In this document: positions 12,602 to 22,367 of the stretch, piece by piece
Layout: each line of letters starts with the position of its first letter
Numbering within the stretch: position 1 is the stretch's first letter
Assembly: GCA_945288535.1 (NCBI GenBank)
Contig: CALYQQ010000015.1
Span: 1 to 64,000, forward strand
Length of the DNA stretch: 64,000 nt
Direction: 5' to 3'
From: an uncultured Enterobacterales bacterium
GTDB taxonomy: Bacteria > Pseudomonadota > Gammaproteobacteria > Enterobacterales > CALYQQ01
Made by a program: the position numbers and the translations under genes
Notes under the pieces: model-generated
Told to the model about the DNA's origin: nothing
Databases searched by the model: none
Seen by the model: only the letters and a program-made list of their open reading frames with translations

Positions 12602-13454
12602 ATTTATATGAAAAATAAAAATTCTTTCTTTAATACGATGAGCGATGTACTAAGAATTCTTTTATTATGCTTAATTGTTAACTTATAAATATAGTATTAT
12701 ATTGGTTTTTATTATTATTTATATCTTAATCAAAGATGCGGTAGTATATCTTTTTTTAATCTACCAGTTAATTACCAGATTTATATATTAGCTGACCATT
12801 AACCCTCACTTATCTATATCTGATTAAACTTAATAATTTTTTCTTGGACCTTATTTATTAGTATAACAATATATATCAGTAAAATTACCGTGAACAGAAC
12901 TTATGAATAAGACGTATTTTCTTTTTCTCAATGCATAGCTATAAAAAGAATTTCTTTGATAAAATATTATTTTCTATATGTCGATATGTTTATATTGAAA
13001 TTAGGCTGTTATTAGAATAGGGTATTATTTCGTATACGCCATATAATAGTTATTTTGTTCTTATCGTGTCTCTAAATCAGTAAATAAATAGATTATGATT
13101 AAGTAATGCAATTTTGTGAACTTAAAATAATCACTAATAAGTAATTATCTTTTATATATTGGTAGTACTATAACGAGAATATTTATACTATATAATATCT
13201 TTATAATATATAAAAATATTTAGTTAGGTAATTACAGTAATAATAACAAGATCTAATTATTCTTATCTTCTATTACTCAACATGAATATTCATATATTAT
13301 TCCATTCATCTGTATCTTACATGAAATTAATATGATATTCGTATATTCACTTACGAATTTATTTTAGTTAGATAGTGAAATATGTTGATATTCTCATCTA
13401 TTTCATATTGAGTTTGATTAATATATCAAGTTATTTATCCCAATGGAGTATAAT
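12602..13454 (+). other. Long AT-rich intergenic region, no gene seen
   Basis: About 850 bases after the rpoC terminator hold no open frame of useful length on either strand and no RNA gene that I recognise. In E. coli the thiamin biosynthesis operon and rsd lie between rpoC and nudC. I can read no remnant of either here. Confidence 0.6.
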
Positions 13455-14435
13455 ATGATTCGTCTGGCAGTGATTGGCACGAATTGGATCACGAAAAAGT
13501 TTATTGATGCAGCCCGTGATAGTACTAAATATCAAGTAACGGCTATTTATTCTCGTACATTAGAAAAAGCGAATATCTTTGCTAAAGAATATTCAGTGAA
13601 GCATATTTATACTTCTCTTGACGATTTGGCTGCATCAGCAGAAGTAGATGCTGTATATATTGCTAGTCCTAATTCATGTCATTGTCAACAAGCAATATTA
13701 ATGATGCAACATGGTAAACATGTTATTTGTGAAAAACCATTAGCATCAAACACTCGAGAAGTACAGATGATGATTCGTTGTGCGAAAAAGAATAAAGTGG
13801 TGCTTTTTGAAGCATTCAAGACTGTGTACCTTCCTAATTTCATACAACTTTGGCAACAATTACCTGAGCTAGGTACACTTCGGAAAGTCATGCTGAACTA
13901 TTGTCAACATTCATCACGTTATCAAAACTATTTAGAAGGTAAAAATCCAAATACGTTTAATCCTAAATTTTCTGGTGGATCATTAATGGATATCGGTGTT
14001 TATTGTGTTGGAAGTATGGTAGCCCTCTTTGGTGAACCAGATAAAGTAAAAGCGACAGGTACTCTATTAAGCAGTGATGTTGATATTCATGGAAGTATTA
14101 TTGCTCAATATGAGGGATTTGATGTCGCTATTTCTCATTCAAAAGTATCAGATTGCCATCTCCCCTCAATTATTCAGGGTGAACGAGCTAACTTGGTTAT
14201 CGATAAAATATCGGATTGTTCGTCCATTACGCTAGCGCACAGTGAAAAAGGAATACAGGAACTGTCAGTAAAACAACATAAAAATACCATGCGGTATGAA
14301 GCTGAAGCCTTTGCTGAATTAGTCAAAAATAATCAAGTGGAACACGTTGGCCTTGAATTATCGCTAAGTGTAGCTAAATTATTAACAGCTATCCGTCGTC
14401 AAATAGGTGTTCGTTTCCCAGCAGATAAAAGATAA
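13455..14435 (+). CDS. Gfo/Idh/MocA-family NAD(P)-dependent oxidoreductase
   Basis: The 326-residue product has an N-terminal Rossmann fold starting MIRLAVIGTNWITKKFIDAA (nucleotide-binding GxNxxx variant) and the family signature VYIASPNSCHCQQAI...HVICEKPLAS, whose Lys belongs to the conserved EKP motif. A C-terminal alpha/beta domain with SGGSLMDIGVYCV follows. These enzymes oxidise or reduce sugars, polyols or biliverdin-like molecules; the substrate cannot be told here. I chose the ATG at 13455 because GGAG lies 6 bases upstream and inside the alternative start at 13443. It occupies the place of the thi genes and is monocistronic. Confidence 0.85.
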   Translation: MIRLAVIGTNWITKKFIDAARDSTKYQVTAIYSRTLEKANIFAKEYSVKHIYTSLDDLAASAEVDAVYIASPNSCHCQQAILMMQHGKHVICEKPLASNTREVQMMIRCAKKNKVVLFEAFKTVYLPNFIQLWQQLPELGTLRKVMLNYCQHSSRYQNYLEGKNPNTFNPKFSGGSLMDIGVYCVGSMVALFGEPDKVKATGTLLSSDVDIHGSIIAQYEGFDVAISHSKVSDCHLPSIIQGERANLVIDKISDCSSITLAHSEKGIQELSVKQHKNTMRYEAEAFAELVKNNQVEHVGLELSLSVAKLLTAIRRQIGVRFPADKR

Positions 14436-14690
14436 GGCTGATCGTTAATACAATTCCATATGTTATGTAAGTATAAAAGAAATACTTTATTATAATACTT
14501 TTTCACTATTACATGATTATATGCGAGTCATAGTGATTTATTTTTCAACGCATTTATATAGCCATAAATGATATCGTCAAAATATTTGTCATTTAGCATA
14601 GTCAAATCCATATAGATACTAATTAAGAATAAATTATTGGTATCGAGCTACGTTTAATAGGCAATAAGATGCTCAAGGAGTTATAGCATT

Positions 14691-15476
14691 ATGTTAAAAC
14701 AACAACTTTCAGGAACTGAAACAGGTTGGTGGTTTGTATGCCATAATGGCAAGATGTGGTTGCCAAAAGGTAATATTCCCTATGGTAGTGCTGCTCAATG
14801 GAAACTTGAAGGTGAATATACTAAGCAAATAGGTGAATGGTTAGGAAAACCTGTTTGGCTTATTTGTAAAATGATGGCTAATGAAATGCTTGGTATTAGG
14901 CCTTTATTAAGTCAGGATCCTAAGCTATTTCAATTAGCAGGAAGAGCGGTTCAATTAGCGTTATTTCTACATTCACATACATTTTGTGGCTATTGTGGTG
15001 GAAAAATGCATTTAAGTCATCACGAATGGGTTTGTATATGCAATGACTGCCAGCAACGTTATTATCCGCAAATTGCACCCAGTATAATTGTTGCTATTCG
15101 TCGTCAAGATTCAATTTTATTAGCCCAACATTGTAAGCATCGTAATGGTATATTTACTGTTTTAGCAGGATTTACTGAAGCTGGTGAGACACTGGAGCAA
15201 ACTGCCTATCGAGAGGTTATGGAAGAAAGTGGTATTGAAATTACTAATCTTCGGTATGTTTCCTCACAACCTTGGCCATTTCCTCATTCTCTCATGGTGG
15301 GATATTTAGCTGATTATAAATCAGGTACTATTCAGATTGATCCAAGTGAATTAGTTTATGCTAATTGGTATCGTTATGATCAATTACCCAAACAATTACC
15401 TGAAGTAGGAACAATTGCCCGGCGGCTGATTGAAGATACAGTTGCATTGTGTCGTATTGAATATGAAAGCAAATGA
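14691..15476 (+). CDS. nudC: NADH pyrophosphatase / RNA deNADding hydrolase NudC
   Basis: NudC hydrolyses NAD(H) and removes NAD caps from RNA 5' ends. In the 261-residue protein the zinc ribbon cysteines are C99, C102, C117 and C120, and the Nudix box runs from G160 ([20 protein letters not shown]). The family-specific [11 protein letters not shown] lies at about 192-202. The order nudC-hemE-nfi-yjaG-hupA is the enterobacterial one. The ATG follows AAGGAG by 9 bases. Confidence 0.95.
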   Translation: MLKQQLSGTETGWWFVCHNGKMWLPKGNIPYGSAAQWKLEGEYTKQIGEWLGKPVWLICKMMANEMLGIRPLLSQDPKLFQLAGRAVQLALFLHSHTFCGYCGGKMHLSHHEWVCICNDCQQRYYPQIAPSIIVAIRRQDSILLAQHCKHRNGIFTVLAGFTEAGETLEQTAYREVMEESGIEITNLRYVSSQPWPFPHSLMVGYLADYKSGTIQIDPSELVYANWYRYDQLPKQLPEVGTIARRLIEDTVALCRIEYESK

Positions 15477-15511
15477 CATAAAATAAAAAAGAAAGGAGAA
15501 TAATCGTTATA

Positions 15512-16576
15512 ATGAATGAATTGAAAAATGACCGTTATTTGCGAGCAGTGTTACGTCAGCCAGTTGATGTAACGCCCGTTTGGATGATGCGTCAGGCTGG
15601 AAGATACCTTCCTGAATATCAAGCAGTCAGGGCTGAAGCTGGTGATTTTATGTCATTATGTCGAGATCCTGAACTGGCTTGCCAAGTTACATTACAACCT
15701 TTAAAACGCTATCCGTTAGATGCAGCTATATTATTTTCTGATATATTGACTATTCCTGATGCTATGGGATTAGAGCTCTACTTTACGCCAGGTGAGGGTC
15801 CAAAATTCCGTTCATCAATCACATGTAAGGCGGATATTGACGCACTGAAAATACTAGATCCAGAACAAGAGCTAGGTTATGTCATGGATGCCGTTCGATT
15901 AATCCGACGTGAACTCAATGGTGCGGTACCATTAATAGGTTTTTCTGGTAGCCCCTGGACATTAGCAACATATATGATAGAAGGGGGCAGTAGTAAGGCA
16001 TTTACTAAAATAAAGAAAATGTTGTATTGTCAACCACAATTATTACACCAATTGCTTGATAAACTAACGTATAACGTGATCGAATATTTGAATGGGCAAA
16101 TAAAAGCAGGTGCGCAAGCCATTATGCTTTTTGATACGTGGGGTGGGGTGCTTACTGGCTCAGACTATAAACAATTTTCGCTATTCTATATGCACAAAAT
16201 TATTGATGGATTGTATCGGGAAAATGAAGGGCGTAAAGTTCCTATAACACTTTTTACTAAAGGTGGAGGGCAATGGTTAGAAGCCATAGCTGGCACAGGA
16301 TGTGATGCAATCGGGTTGGATTGGACAATCAATATTGCTGATGCACGTCGTCGGGTTGGGCGACAGGTTGCATTACAAGGTAATATGGATCCTGCTATTC
16401 TTTATGCTTGCGCTACTCGAATTAAACAAGAAGTAAAATCTATTCTTGCAGATTTTGGCCAGGGTAGTGGGCACGTATTTAATTTGGGGCATGGTATTCA
16501 TCAAGATATACCTCCTGAAAATCCAGCAATATTTGTAAATGCGGTTCATTCATTTTCTTCCGCTTATCATAGGTAA
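15512..16576 (+). CDS. hemE: Uroporphyrinogen decarboxylase
   Basis: This cytosolic enzyme of haem biosynthesis decarboxylates the four acetate side chains of uroporphyrinogen III. It has 354 residues, matching E. coli. It shows the N-terminal signature [16 protein letters not shown] and the second signature [20 protein letters not shown], plus FDTWGG and the C-terminal FNLGHGI. The start follows AAGGAG about 15 bases upstream, a rather long spacing. nfi starts only 6 bases after the stop, so the two genes are probably co-transcribed. Confidence 0.97.
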   Translation: MNELKNDRYLRAVLRQPVDVTPVWMMRQAGRYLPEYQAVRAEAGDFMSLCRDPELACQVTLQPLKRYPLDAAILFSDILTIPDAMGLELYFTPGEGPKFRSSITCKADIDALKILDPEQELGYVMDAVRLIRRELNGAVPLIGFSGSPWTLATYMIEGGSSKAFTKIKKMLYCQPQLLHQLLDKLTYNVIEYLNGQIKAGAQAIMLFDTWGGVLTGSDYKQFSLFYMHKIIDGLYRENEGRKVPITLFTKGGGQWLEAIAGTGCDAIGLDWTINIADARRRVGRQVALQGNMDPAILYACATRIKQEVKSILADFGQGSGHVFNLGHGIHQDIPPENPAIFVNAVHSFSSAYHR

Positions 16577-16582
16577 GATTTT

Positions 16583-17257
16583 ATGATAGATTGTCGAATA
16601 ATGATTGCTGAACAAAAAGAAAAAGCAGCACAAATTATAACGCGTGATCAATTCTCTGAACCTATTAGTTTGATTGCCGGCGCAGATGTAGGATTTGAGC
16701 AAAGTGGTCAAGTAACACGTGCAGCAATTGCTATATTGGCCTATCCATCATTAACTCTAGTTGAGTATAAGATAGCGCGAATTAAGACAACGATGCCTTA
16801 TATTCCTGGTTTGCTTTCTTTTCGAGAATTACCCGCTTTATTAGCTGCTTGGCAAAGTTTAATATTAAAACCTCAGTTGATTATGGTTGATGGACATGGT
16901 ATTTCTCACCCACGACGTCTAGGTGTCGCCAGTCATTTTGGTTTAACCATAGGATTACCAACTATTGGTGTCGCGAAAAAACGCCTCTGTGGAGAATCGC
17001 TCCCTGTGGCAAATGAAATTGCCAGCAAACAACCTTTATTCGATAATGATGAACAACTGGGCTGGGTATGGCGCAGTAAATTGCGTTGTAATCCATTATA
17101 TATTTCAGTTGGTCATAAGATCAGTTTATCTACGGCATGTATGTGGGTAGAACGGTGTATGCGAGGTTATCGTTTACCAGAGCCAACACGATGGGCTGAC
17201 GCGATCGCTTCAGGTCGACCTCTTTTTTTACGTTGGTTAGCACAAAAATCAGAATAG
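16583..17257 (+). CDS. nfi: Endonuclease V (deoxyinosine 3' endonuclease)
   Basis: Endonuclease V nicks DNA beside deaminated bases, mainly hypoxanthine. The 224-residue protein has the catalytic carboxylate in [10 protein letters not shown], the wedge motif [14 protein letters not shown], and [20 protein letters not shown] with the second metal-binding Asp and His. It ends like the E. coli protein with [16 protein letters not shown]. It sits 6 bases behind hemE. Confidence 0.96.
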   Translation: MIDCRIMIAEQKEKAAQIITRDQFSEPISLIAGADVGFEQSGQVTRAAIAILAYPSLTLVEYKIARIKTTMPYIPGLLSFRELPALLAAWQSLILKPQLIMVDGHGISHPRRLGVASHFGLTIGLPTIGVAKKRLCGESLPVANEIASKQPLFDNDEQLGWVWRSKLRCNPLYISVGHKISLSTACMWVERCMRGYRLPEPTRWADAIASGRPLFLRWLAQKSE

Positions 17258-17371
17258 AAAAATAATATTGTTAACACATAGTCATTATGTGCTTATATCG
17301 TCTGAATAGATATCAGTAAATGTAGGATATATTAACTCCTTTTAGTTTTATTTCTTATTAGAGACTCGTTT

Positions 17372-17983
17372 ATGCTTCGTAATCCTCTTCATCTACGGCT
17401 TGAAAAACTTGATAATTGGCAGCTTCAAACATTTATGGCCTGCTTATGTGAGAGAATGTATCCAAATTATCATGCCTTTTGTCAGGCGACAAACTTTGCA
17501 TCCTCTATACTATATAGACAAATATTAGATTTAATTTGGCAAGCATTAACCGTAAAAGATGCTAAAGTTAATTTTGATAGCCAACTTGCGAAACTCGAAA
17601 GTGCTATTCCAGAAGCTGATGATTTTGATATTTATGCTGTTTATCCTGCAATTGATGCATGTGCTGCATTAAGTGAAATGTTACATGCTTGGTTGAGCCA
17701 AGAAAACGTAGAATATGCTATTCACATCAGCAAAATCTCAATTAATACGGTAGCTATGTTGGAAATGACAACAATAGGACAAGAAATGACCGAGGAGCAA
17801 TTAAATACTTTACCGGCCATTCAAGAGGAACTCGATCTTCAATGGGAGATTTTTCGTTTATTAAAGGCATGCGATAAACGTGATATTGAATTGATCAAAG
17901 GGCTCCATCATGAGTTAAAAGAATCTGGGATAAGTAATATTTGTATAAAATTGCAGCAACAAGTAAAAAAACGTGATTTATAG
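17372..17983 (+). CDS. yjaG: DUF416 family protein YjaG
   Basis: A 203-residue cytosolic, mostly helical protein with no signal peptide or membrane segment. It follows the E. coli YjaG sequence closely (LRLEKLDNWQLQTFMACLCERMYPNY, KDAKVNFDSQL, VYPAIDACAALSEM, LQWEIFRLLKACDKRDIELIKGL, read as pieces). The function is unknown. Its fixed place before hupA is conserved across enterobacteria. The C-terminal few residues (QQQVKKRDL) run past the E. coli end. Confidence 0.9.
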   Translation: MLRNPLHLRLEKLDNWQLQTFMACLCERMYPNYHAFCQATNFASSILYRQILDLIWQALTVKDAKVNFDSQLAKLESAIPEADDFDIYAVYPAIDACAALSEMLHAWLSQENVEYAIHISKISINTVAMLEMTTIGQEMTEEQLNTLPAIQEELDLQWEIFRLLKACDKRDIELIKGLHHELKESGISNICIKLQQQVKKRDL

Positions 17984-18148
17984 CCTAATTTGTTACGTTT
18001 TCAGGCTTCACTTGGCCTTCAACTTGTTTTACATTGTTGAGGCATAAAATAAGTTGATGGTTTAGTGTATTATTGAAGATAACTCGACATATATATTAAA
18101 CCAGTAATTATGCAAATAAGTAATCACACTGTAAGGATAGGATAATAT

Positions 18149-18448
18149 ATGAATAAGACTCAATTAGTCGATGCAATTGCAGCTAATGCTAAAATTTCTA
18201 AAGCCCAGGCTAAAATTGTTCTCGATGCAACTTTAGATGCTATTACTGATTCACTGAAAGAAGGTGATCCAGTGCAATTAGTTGGTTTTGGTACGTTTAA
18301 AGTTAATCATCGTAAAGCGCGTACTGGCCGTAACCCTCAAACAGGTAACGAAATTAAAATTGCGGCAGCAAATGTTCCAGCATTTGTATCTGGTAAAGCA
18401 TTAAAAGATGCAGTTAAATCAGTTAAAGCGCCTAAAGCTAAAAAATAA
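18149..18448 (+). CDS. hupA: Nucleoid protein HU alpha with Lys-rich C-terminal tail
   Basis: HU binds and bends DNA without strict sequence specificity and compacts the nucleoid. Residues 1-90 align without gaps to E. coli HupA, including the DNA-binding beta arm ([22 protein letters not shown]). The protein continues for nine further residues, SVKAPKAKK, instead of stopping after KDAVK. This gives 99 residues and a short basic tail. A good terminator follows 33 bases later. Confidence 0.96.
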   Translation: MNKTQLVDAIAANAKISKAQAKIVLDATLDAITDSLKEGDPVQLVGFGTFKVNHRKARTGRNPQTGNEIKIAAANVPAFVSGKALKDAVKSVKAPKAKK

Positions 18449-18481
18449 TTTTGCCTTCGAATAGGTAAATTGATATTAAAT

Positions 18482-18506
18482 GGGGCTAAGATATAGCCCC
18501 TTTATT
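18482..18506 (+). terminator. hupA terminator
   Basis: A GGGGCTA / TAGCCCC stem with AGATA loop is followed by TTTATTATTT. It ends only about five bases before the start codon of the next gene, so the T-rich tail doubles as that gene's 5' region. Confidence 0.85.
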
Positions 18507-18510
18507 ATTT

Positions 18511-19191
18511 ATGATAATGAAACCGATTAAACGACTTCGCGCTATCTGGCTTATAATAAGCTTATCCAGTCTAATTTTAATTGTTGGCTGTCATTCCCAT
18601 CAGTCGCCGACCCGTATTGAGGCTTCTGCATTTGTTGTAGATGATGGTGTAGTAAGAATTTGGCGTAAAGATATCAATAAACAGCCGAGTACGATTATAG
18701 TGGCTTATTCTCCTTACAATTCTACAAGATACAGTCAATTAAGTCGTTTTAGTTTCATTGATGGTTCTTTAAGTCAATTAGTCACAACCATTGAAAGCCA
18801 GCCAAAAGTAATAGAATCTCTTCGTTTTGATGATAAGGGTAATGTAACATTCAATCAGCGCCAGTTGAATGATAGACGTGAACAGATTTCAGAAAAATAT
18901 ATTGAATTAATGCAATATGCAACGAAACAAACAATACTAATAAGTAATGCACTCATTCATCAGCAAGTAAAATTATATCAAGGTCAATATATAAAAGGTG
19001 TCGTAACAACATGCCAAGGGGCTAACGTGTCGTTATCATTGAATAAAAATCAGGCAGAATGGCTTAACACACGTACTCTCAATAGGAAAAAAAAATGGTT
19101 AGCCTGGATAGAAAGTCCTTATGGTAGGCAATTATTATTAATTGGGGATGAAGATTTTTGCTTTTGGCAACCGACATATGATCAAATGTAA
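18511..19191 (+). CDS. yjaH: DUF1481 family lipoprotein YjaH
   Basis: A 226-residue predicted lipoprotein. It has a basic N-terminus, a hydrophobic segment and the lipobox LIVGC, with Cys at about residue 27 (signal peptidase II site). The body lacks further membrane segments and ends with CFWQPTYDQM. It matches the YjaH/DUF1481 family in length and position after hupA. The function is unknown. An alternative ATG lies two codons in. No strong ribosome site is visible because the gene begins directly after the hupA terminator. Confidence 0.82.
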   Translation: MIMKPIKRLRAIWLIISLSSLILIVGCHSHQSPTRIEASAFVVDDGVVRIWRKDINKQPSTIIVAYSPYNSTRYSQLSRFSFIDGSLSQLVTTIESQPKVIESLRFDDKGNVTFNQRQLNDRREQISEKYIELMQYATKQTILISNALIHQQVKLYQGQYIKGVVTTCQGANVSLSLNKNQAEWLNTRTLNRKKKWLAWIESPYGRQLLLIGDEDFCFWQPTYDQM

Positions 19192-19208
19192 TAATAAATT
19201 TATTATTA
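19189..19208. repeat. 20-bp AT palindrome joining the stops of yjaH and purH
   Basis: TAATAATAAATTTATTATTA is a perfect palindrome. Its first three bases are the yjaH stop and its last three, read on the minus strand, are the purH stop. It may act as a weak shared transcript end, although it lacks GC pairs. Confidence 0.6.
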
Positions 19209-20795
19209 GTGACGAAAATGTCGCATATGGGTAAAGAGCATAGCCATATTATGCTCGTTGGCAGCATCAATTACCTCGTTATCTCTTATTGACCCACCAG
19301 GCTGAATAACACAAGTGATCCCTATATTAGCAGCAGCATCAATGCTATCGCGAAAAGGAAAAAAAGCATCTGAGGCCATAACGGCACCGTGTAATTGTAA
19401 ATTTAGATCGTTGGCCTTAATTCCCGCAATAATTGCTGAATAAACTCGGCTCATTTGACCAGCACCAATACCAACGGTCGTCAGTTCTTTCGCATAAACA
19501 ATTGCATTAGATTTAACATATTTAGCAACTTGCCAACAAAATAATGCATCATTAATTTCCTGTTTACATGGCGAGCGTTGAGTAACAATTTGGAGATCGG
19601 TGGCTTTGATGTCTTCTAAATCATATTCTTGTACTAATAAACCCCCATTTACCCGTTTAAAGTCAAGTCTAGTACTTTTTTTATCCCAATCACCACAGGC
19701 TAAAACACGAATATTTTGTTTTGTTGATAAAATGTTGAGTGCATCGGCGTTGATGTGTGGTGCAATAATAACCTCGACAAATTGTCGATGAATAATTGCT
19801 TTTGCTGTTTCGTGATCCAATGGGCGATTAAACGCAATAATACCACCAAAAGCAGATATTGGATCAGCCATATAAGCACGGTTATAAGCATTAACAAGCG
19901 AATGGCTAACAGCAACACCACATGGATTAGCATGTTTTACAATAACACAAGCAGGCTCTTGAAATGTCTTAACACATTCTAAAGCGGTATCTGTATCAGC
20001 AATGTTATTATAGGATAACATTTTGCCTTGTAATTGACGTGATATTGATACTGAGGCTTCTTTTAATGTAGGCTCGATATAGAATGCTGCATGTTGGTGA
20101 GTATTTTCACCATAACGCAGATCTTGTTTTTTAATAAATTGCAGATTAATCGTTTTTGGAAAATCATTTGCCATAAGTGTAGTATCATCGAACTCAGGCG
20201 AAATTGATTTACTTAAATAACTGGCAACGATATTGTCATAAGCAGCACTATATTTAAAGGCTTTAACGGCGAGTTTAAAACGTGTTTTTAATGTCAATGT
20301 GCCTTGATACAAGTCCATTTCGTTGAGTAATGTATCGAAATCATTATTATCAACAATAACTGCGACGTCATTATAATTTTTTGCTGCTGCTCGTACCATT
20401 GCTGGTCCACCAATATCAATATTTTCTATAGCTTTTTCTAAGGTACAATCTGCTTGTAATACAATATCGGCAAAAGGGTATAAATTGACAATAACCATGT
20501 CAATAGGAGGAATATTGTATTGCTCCATAATAATATCATCTTGCCCACGCCGGCCTAAAATACCGCCATGTATTTTAGGATGTAACGTTTTTATTCTACC
20601 CCCCATCATTTCAGGAAAATTTGTATAATCTGATATTTCAGTTACTGGGATTGCTGCTTTAGCTAATAAATTAGCACTACCTCCTGTTGCGAGTAAAGCT
20701 ACACCACGTTGTACGAGTTCTCGAGCAAATGCAATAATACCTGTTTTATCGGTAACACTAATTAAAGCGCGGCGGATTATGGAATTTGAACGCAT
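19206..20795 (-). CDS. purH: Bifunctional AICAR transformylase / IMP cyclohydrolase
   Basis: PurH performs the last two steps of IMP synthesis. It has 529 residues, as in E. coli. The N-terminal cyclohydrolase domain (about 1-200) starts [13 protein letters not shown] and has ATGGSA and [19 protein letters not shown]. The C-terminal transformylase carries the conserved [10 protein letters not shown] and SDAFFPFRD segments. In E. coli it is followed by purD; here the next gene is the convergent yjaH. No clear PurR operator is visible upstream. Confidence 0.97.
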   Translation of the reverse strand: MRSNSIIRRALISVTDKTGIIAFARELVQRGVALLATGGSANLLAKAAIPVTEISDYTNFPEMMGGRIKTLHPKIHGGILGRRGQDDIIMEQYNIPPIDMVIVNLYPFADIVLQADCTLEKAIENIDIGGPAMVRAAAKNYNDVAVIVDNNDFDTLLNEMDLYQGTLTLKTRFKLAVKAFKYSAAYDNIVASYLSKSISPEFDDTTLMANDFPKTINLQFIKKQDLRYGENTHQHAAFYIEPTLKEASVSISRQLQGKMLSYNNIADTDTALECVKTFQEPACVIVKHANPCGVAVSHSLVNAYNRAYMADPISAFGGIIAFNRPLDHETAKAIIHRQFVEVIIAPHINADALNILSTKQNIRVLACGDWDKKSTRLDFKRVNGGLLVQEYDLEDIKATDLQIVTQRSPCKQEINDALFCWQVAKYVKSNAIVYAKELTTVGIGAGQMSRVYSAIIAGIKANDLNLQLHGAVMASDAFFPFRDSIDAAANIGITCVIQPGGSIRDNEVIDAANEHNMAMLFTHMRHFRH

Positions 20796-21004
20796 GAGTA
20801 TTTAGTCCTCTCTAGTATTGTATAACTCTTGATCAAACAATGAAGCTAACTTAACCAGGATTGCTAAGCATTATTTGATATTCAATTACTCCTTAAAAAA
20901 GGAATTGTTTAACTAGGTACTCGACAACAGTATTATCATTAAATAGATAGGGCGTATTTATAACTTTTAGGTATAACTATTAAGTGACCAATTAATTAAA
21001 GATG

Positions 21005-21463
21005 TCATGCTTGTTGTATATGTTGGCATGCAATACAGATACCATGGGTTTCTATTACACTATGTTTTAATTTAAAGTGGCTATTATTTGCGAGTGTATG
21101 CAATATATTTTCTATGCCAATAACATGATGCTCTTCTACTTGACCACATTGATCACAAACAAATAAGGCGGAAGTATGACAACTATGCTCAATGTGGTGA
21201 CACATAATATAACTATTAATTGACTCGATTTTATGAATAAATCCTTGTTCTAGCCAAAAATTTAATGCTCGATAAATAGTTGGTGGTTTAGCATGAGGGT
21301 CTTTTAATTGAAGCAAATCAAGTAGTTCATATGCACCAATTGCACGTTTTTGTTCAGCAATTAAGCGAAGAACTTCTACTCTTTGCGGAGTAAGGCGTAA
21401 AGATCGTTGCTGGCAAAGTTTTTCAGCTTGAATTAAAAGATGAGAAATAAGATCACTGTTCAT
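21005..21463 (-). CDS. zur: Zinc uptake regulator Zur (Fur family)
   Basis: Zur represses zinc-uptake genes when loaded with zinc. The 152-residue protein has a winged-helix domain (CQQRSLRLTPQRVEVLRLI, AKPPTIYRALNFWLEQGFIHKIES) and a dimerisation domain with MCHHIEHSCHTS, CDQCG and CIAC cysteine/histidine ligands. I chose the ATG at 21463 because the N-terminus (MNSDLISHLLIQAEK) then aligns residue for residue with E. coli Zur; a GTG at 21478 is the alternative. The E. coli His-rich tail (HPEQCQHDH) is absent, so the protein is about 19 residues shorter. Confidence 0.9.
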   Translation of the reverse strand: MNSDLISHLLIQAEKLCQQRSLRLTPQRVEVLRLIAEQKRAIGAYELLDLLQLKDPHAKPPTIYRALNFWLEQGFIHKIESINSYIMCHHIEHSCHTSALFVCDQCGQVEEHHVIGIENILHTLANNSHFKLKHSVIETHGICIACQHIQQA

Positions 21464-22367
21464 TACTGTATTTATCACTTAGATAAGTTCGAATTAGAGT
21501 ATCATTAATATGCTTAAAGCCACCTTTTGTTAATTATACTTTTAATATGGCAACATAGTTAATCATTAGATTTTACTATGCAGCTAAAAAAGATAAATAT
21601 CAAGTTGATAAACGTTATGACTAAATAAAGAAAAATTTTTATCTCAAAAGTGCTAATTATTATTGGCTACATGATTTATGTCGTTTTATTTTTATTATTA
21701 GTTAAAAATCTTATTTTAAAATAGCGTAATTATTTATTTACTGTTTCAAATAAAACATCTCTTATAACTATTATGAAAAGATGTAACATGATTAGCATTT
21801 AATAATTTTTATAAAAAAATAGCGGTCGTTTTTGGGATATTAACGAATAAGTAAATGCAACTTTTTATCTAAAAGTATCTGTATTGCAAAATATTTTGCT
21901 GCGTTAGTGAGTGCTGTTGTTATATTTATTCTAAAAAAATGAAGTGGATAGTATAAAATCACATTATTTTGGTTTAAATATGAGATGTACATTGTGGAGA
22001 AGGAGGTCGTTTAATTGTGAGTTAGCTTATTGATCATCATTGAATTATTCAAAATGAAGCTTAACAAATTTTAACTCATCATAGCAGATACCTAAAAACA
22101 AGAGATAAACAGGTTGGTACAACTTTATTAATTGATAAAAAAACAGAATTAGTACTATTTTTAAAAACTAGGTTGTTTTTATTAAATATGATTTCTATGG
22201 TATTTCAACTCATTAAAGTTATTATCAATAGGCTCAATCATGATAATAATTGAACCTAATACTTATTCATGGTCCTAGGTGTTAAGCTTAAAAAATCATA
22301 ATAAGAAGATGTATAATAATATCTATTATTGCTATTAATTCTGTTTACTTATCATTAACTCTCATTA
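21464..22367. other. AT-rich intergenic region with a possible gene remnant
   Basis: Some 900 bases contain no convincing gene. A plus-strand open stretch of about 55 codons (22085-22253) contains DKQVGTTLLIDKKTELVLFL but lacks a start and a ribosome site. I do not recognise it. It could be a decayed fragment of the LPS-core locus that lies here in relatives, or chance. Confidence 0.35.

Noticed and set aside
20796..21004. Search for a PurR operator upstream of purH.
   Set aside because: No sequence close to the ACGCAAACGTTTGCGT-type operator is present.
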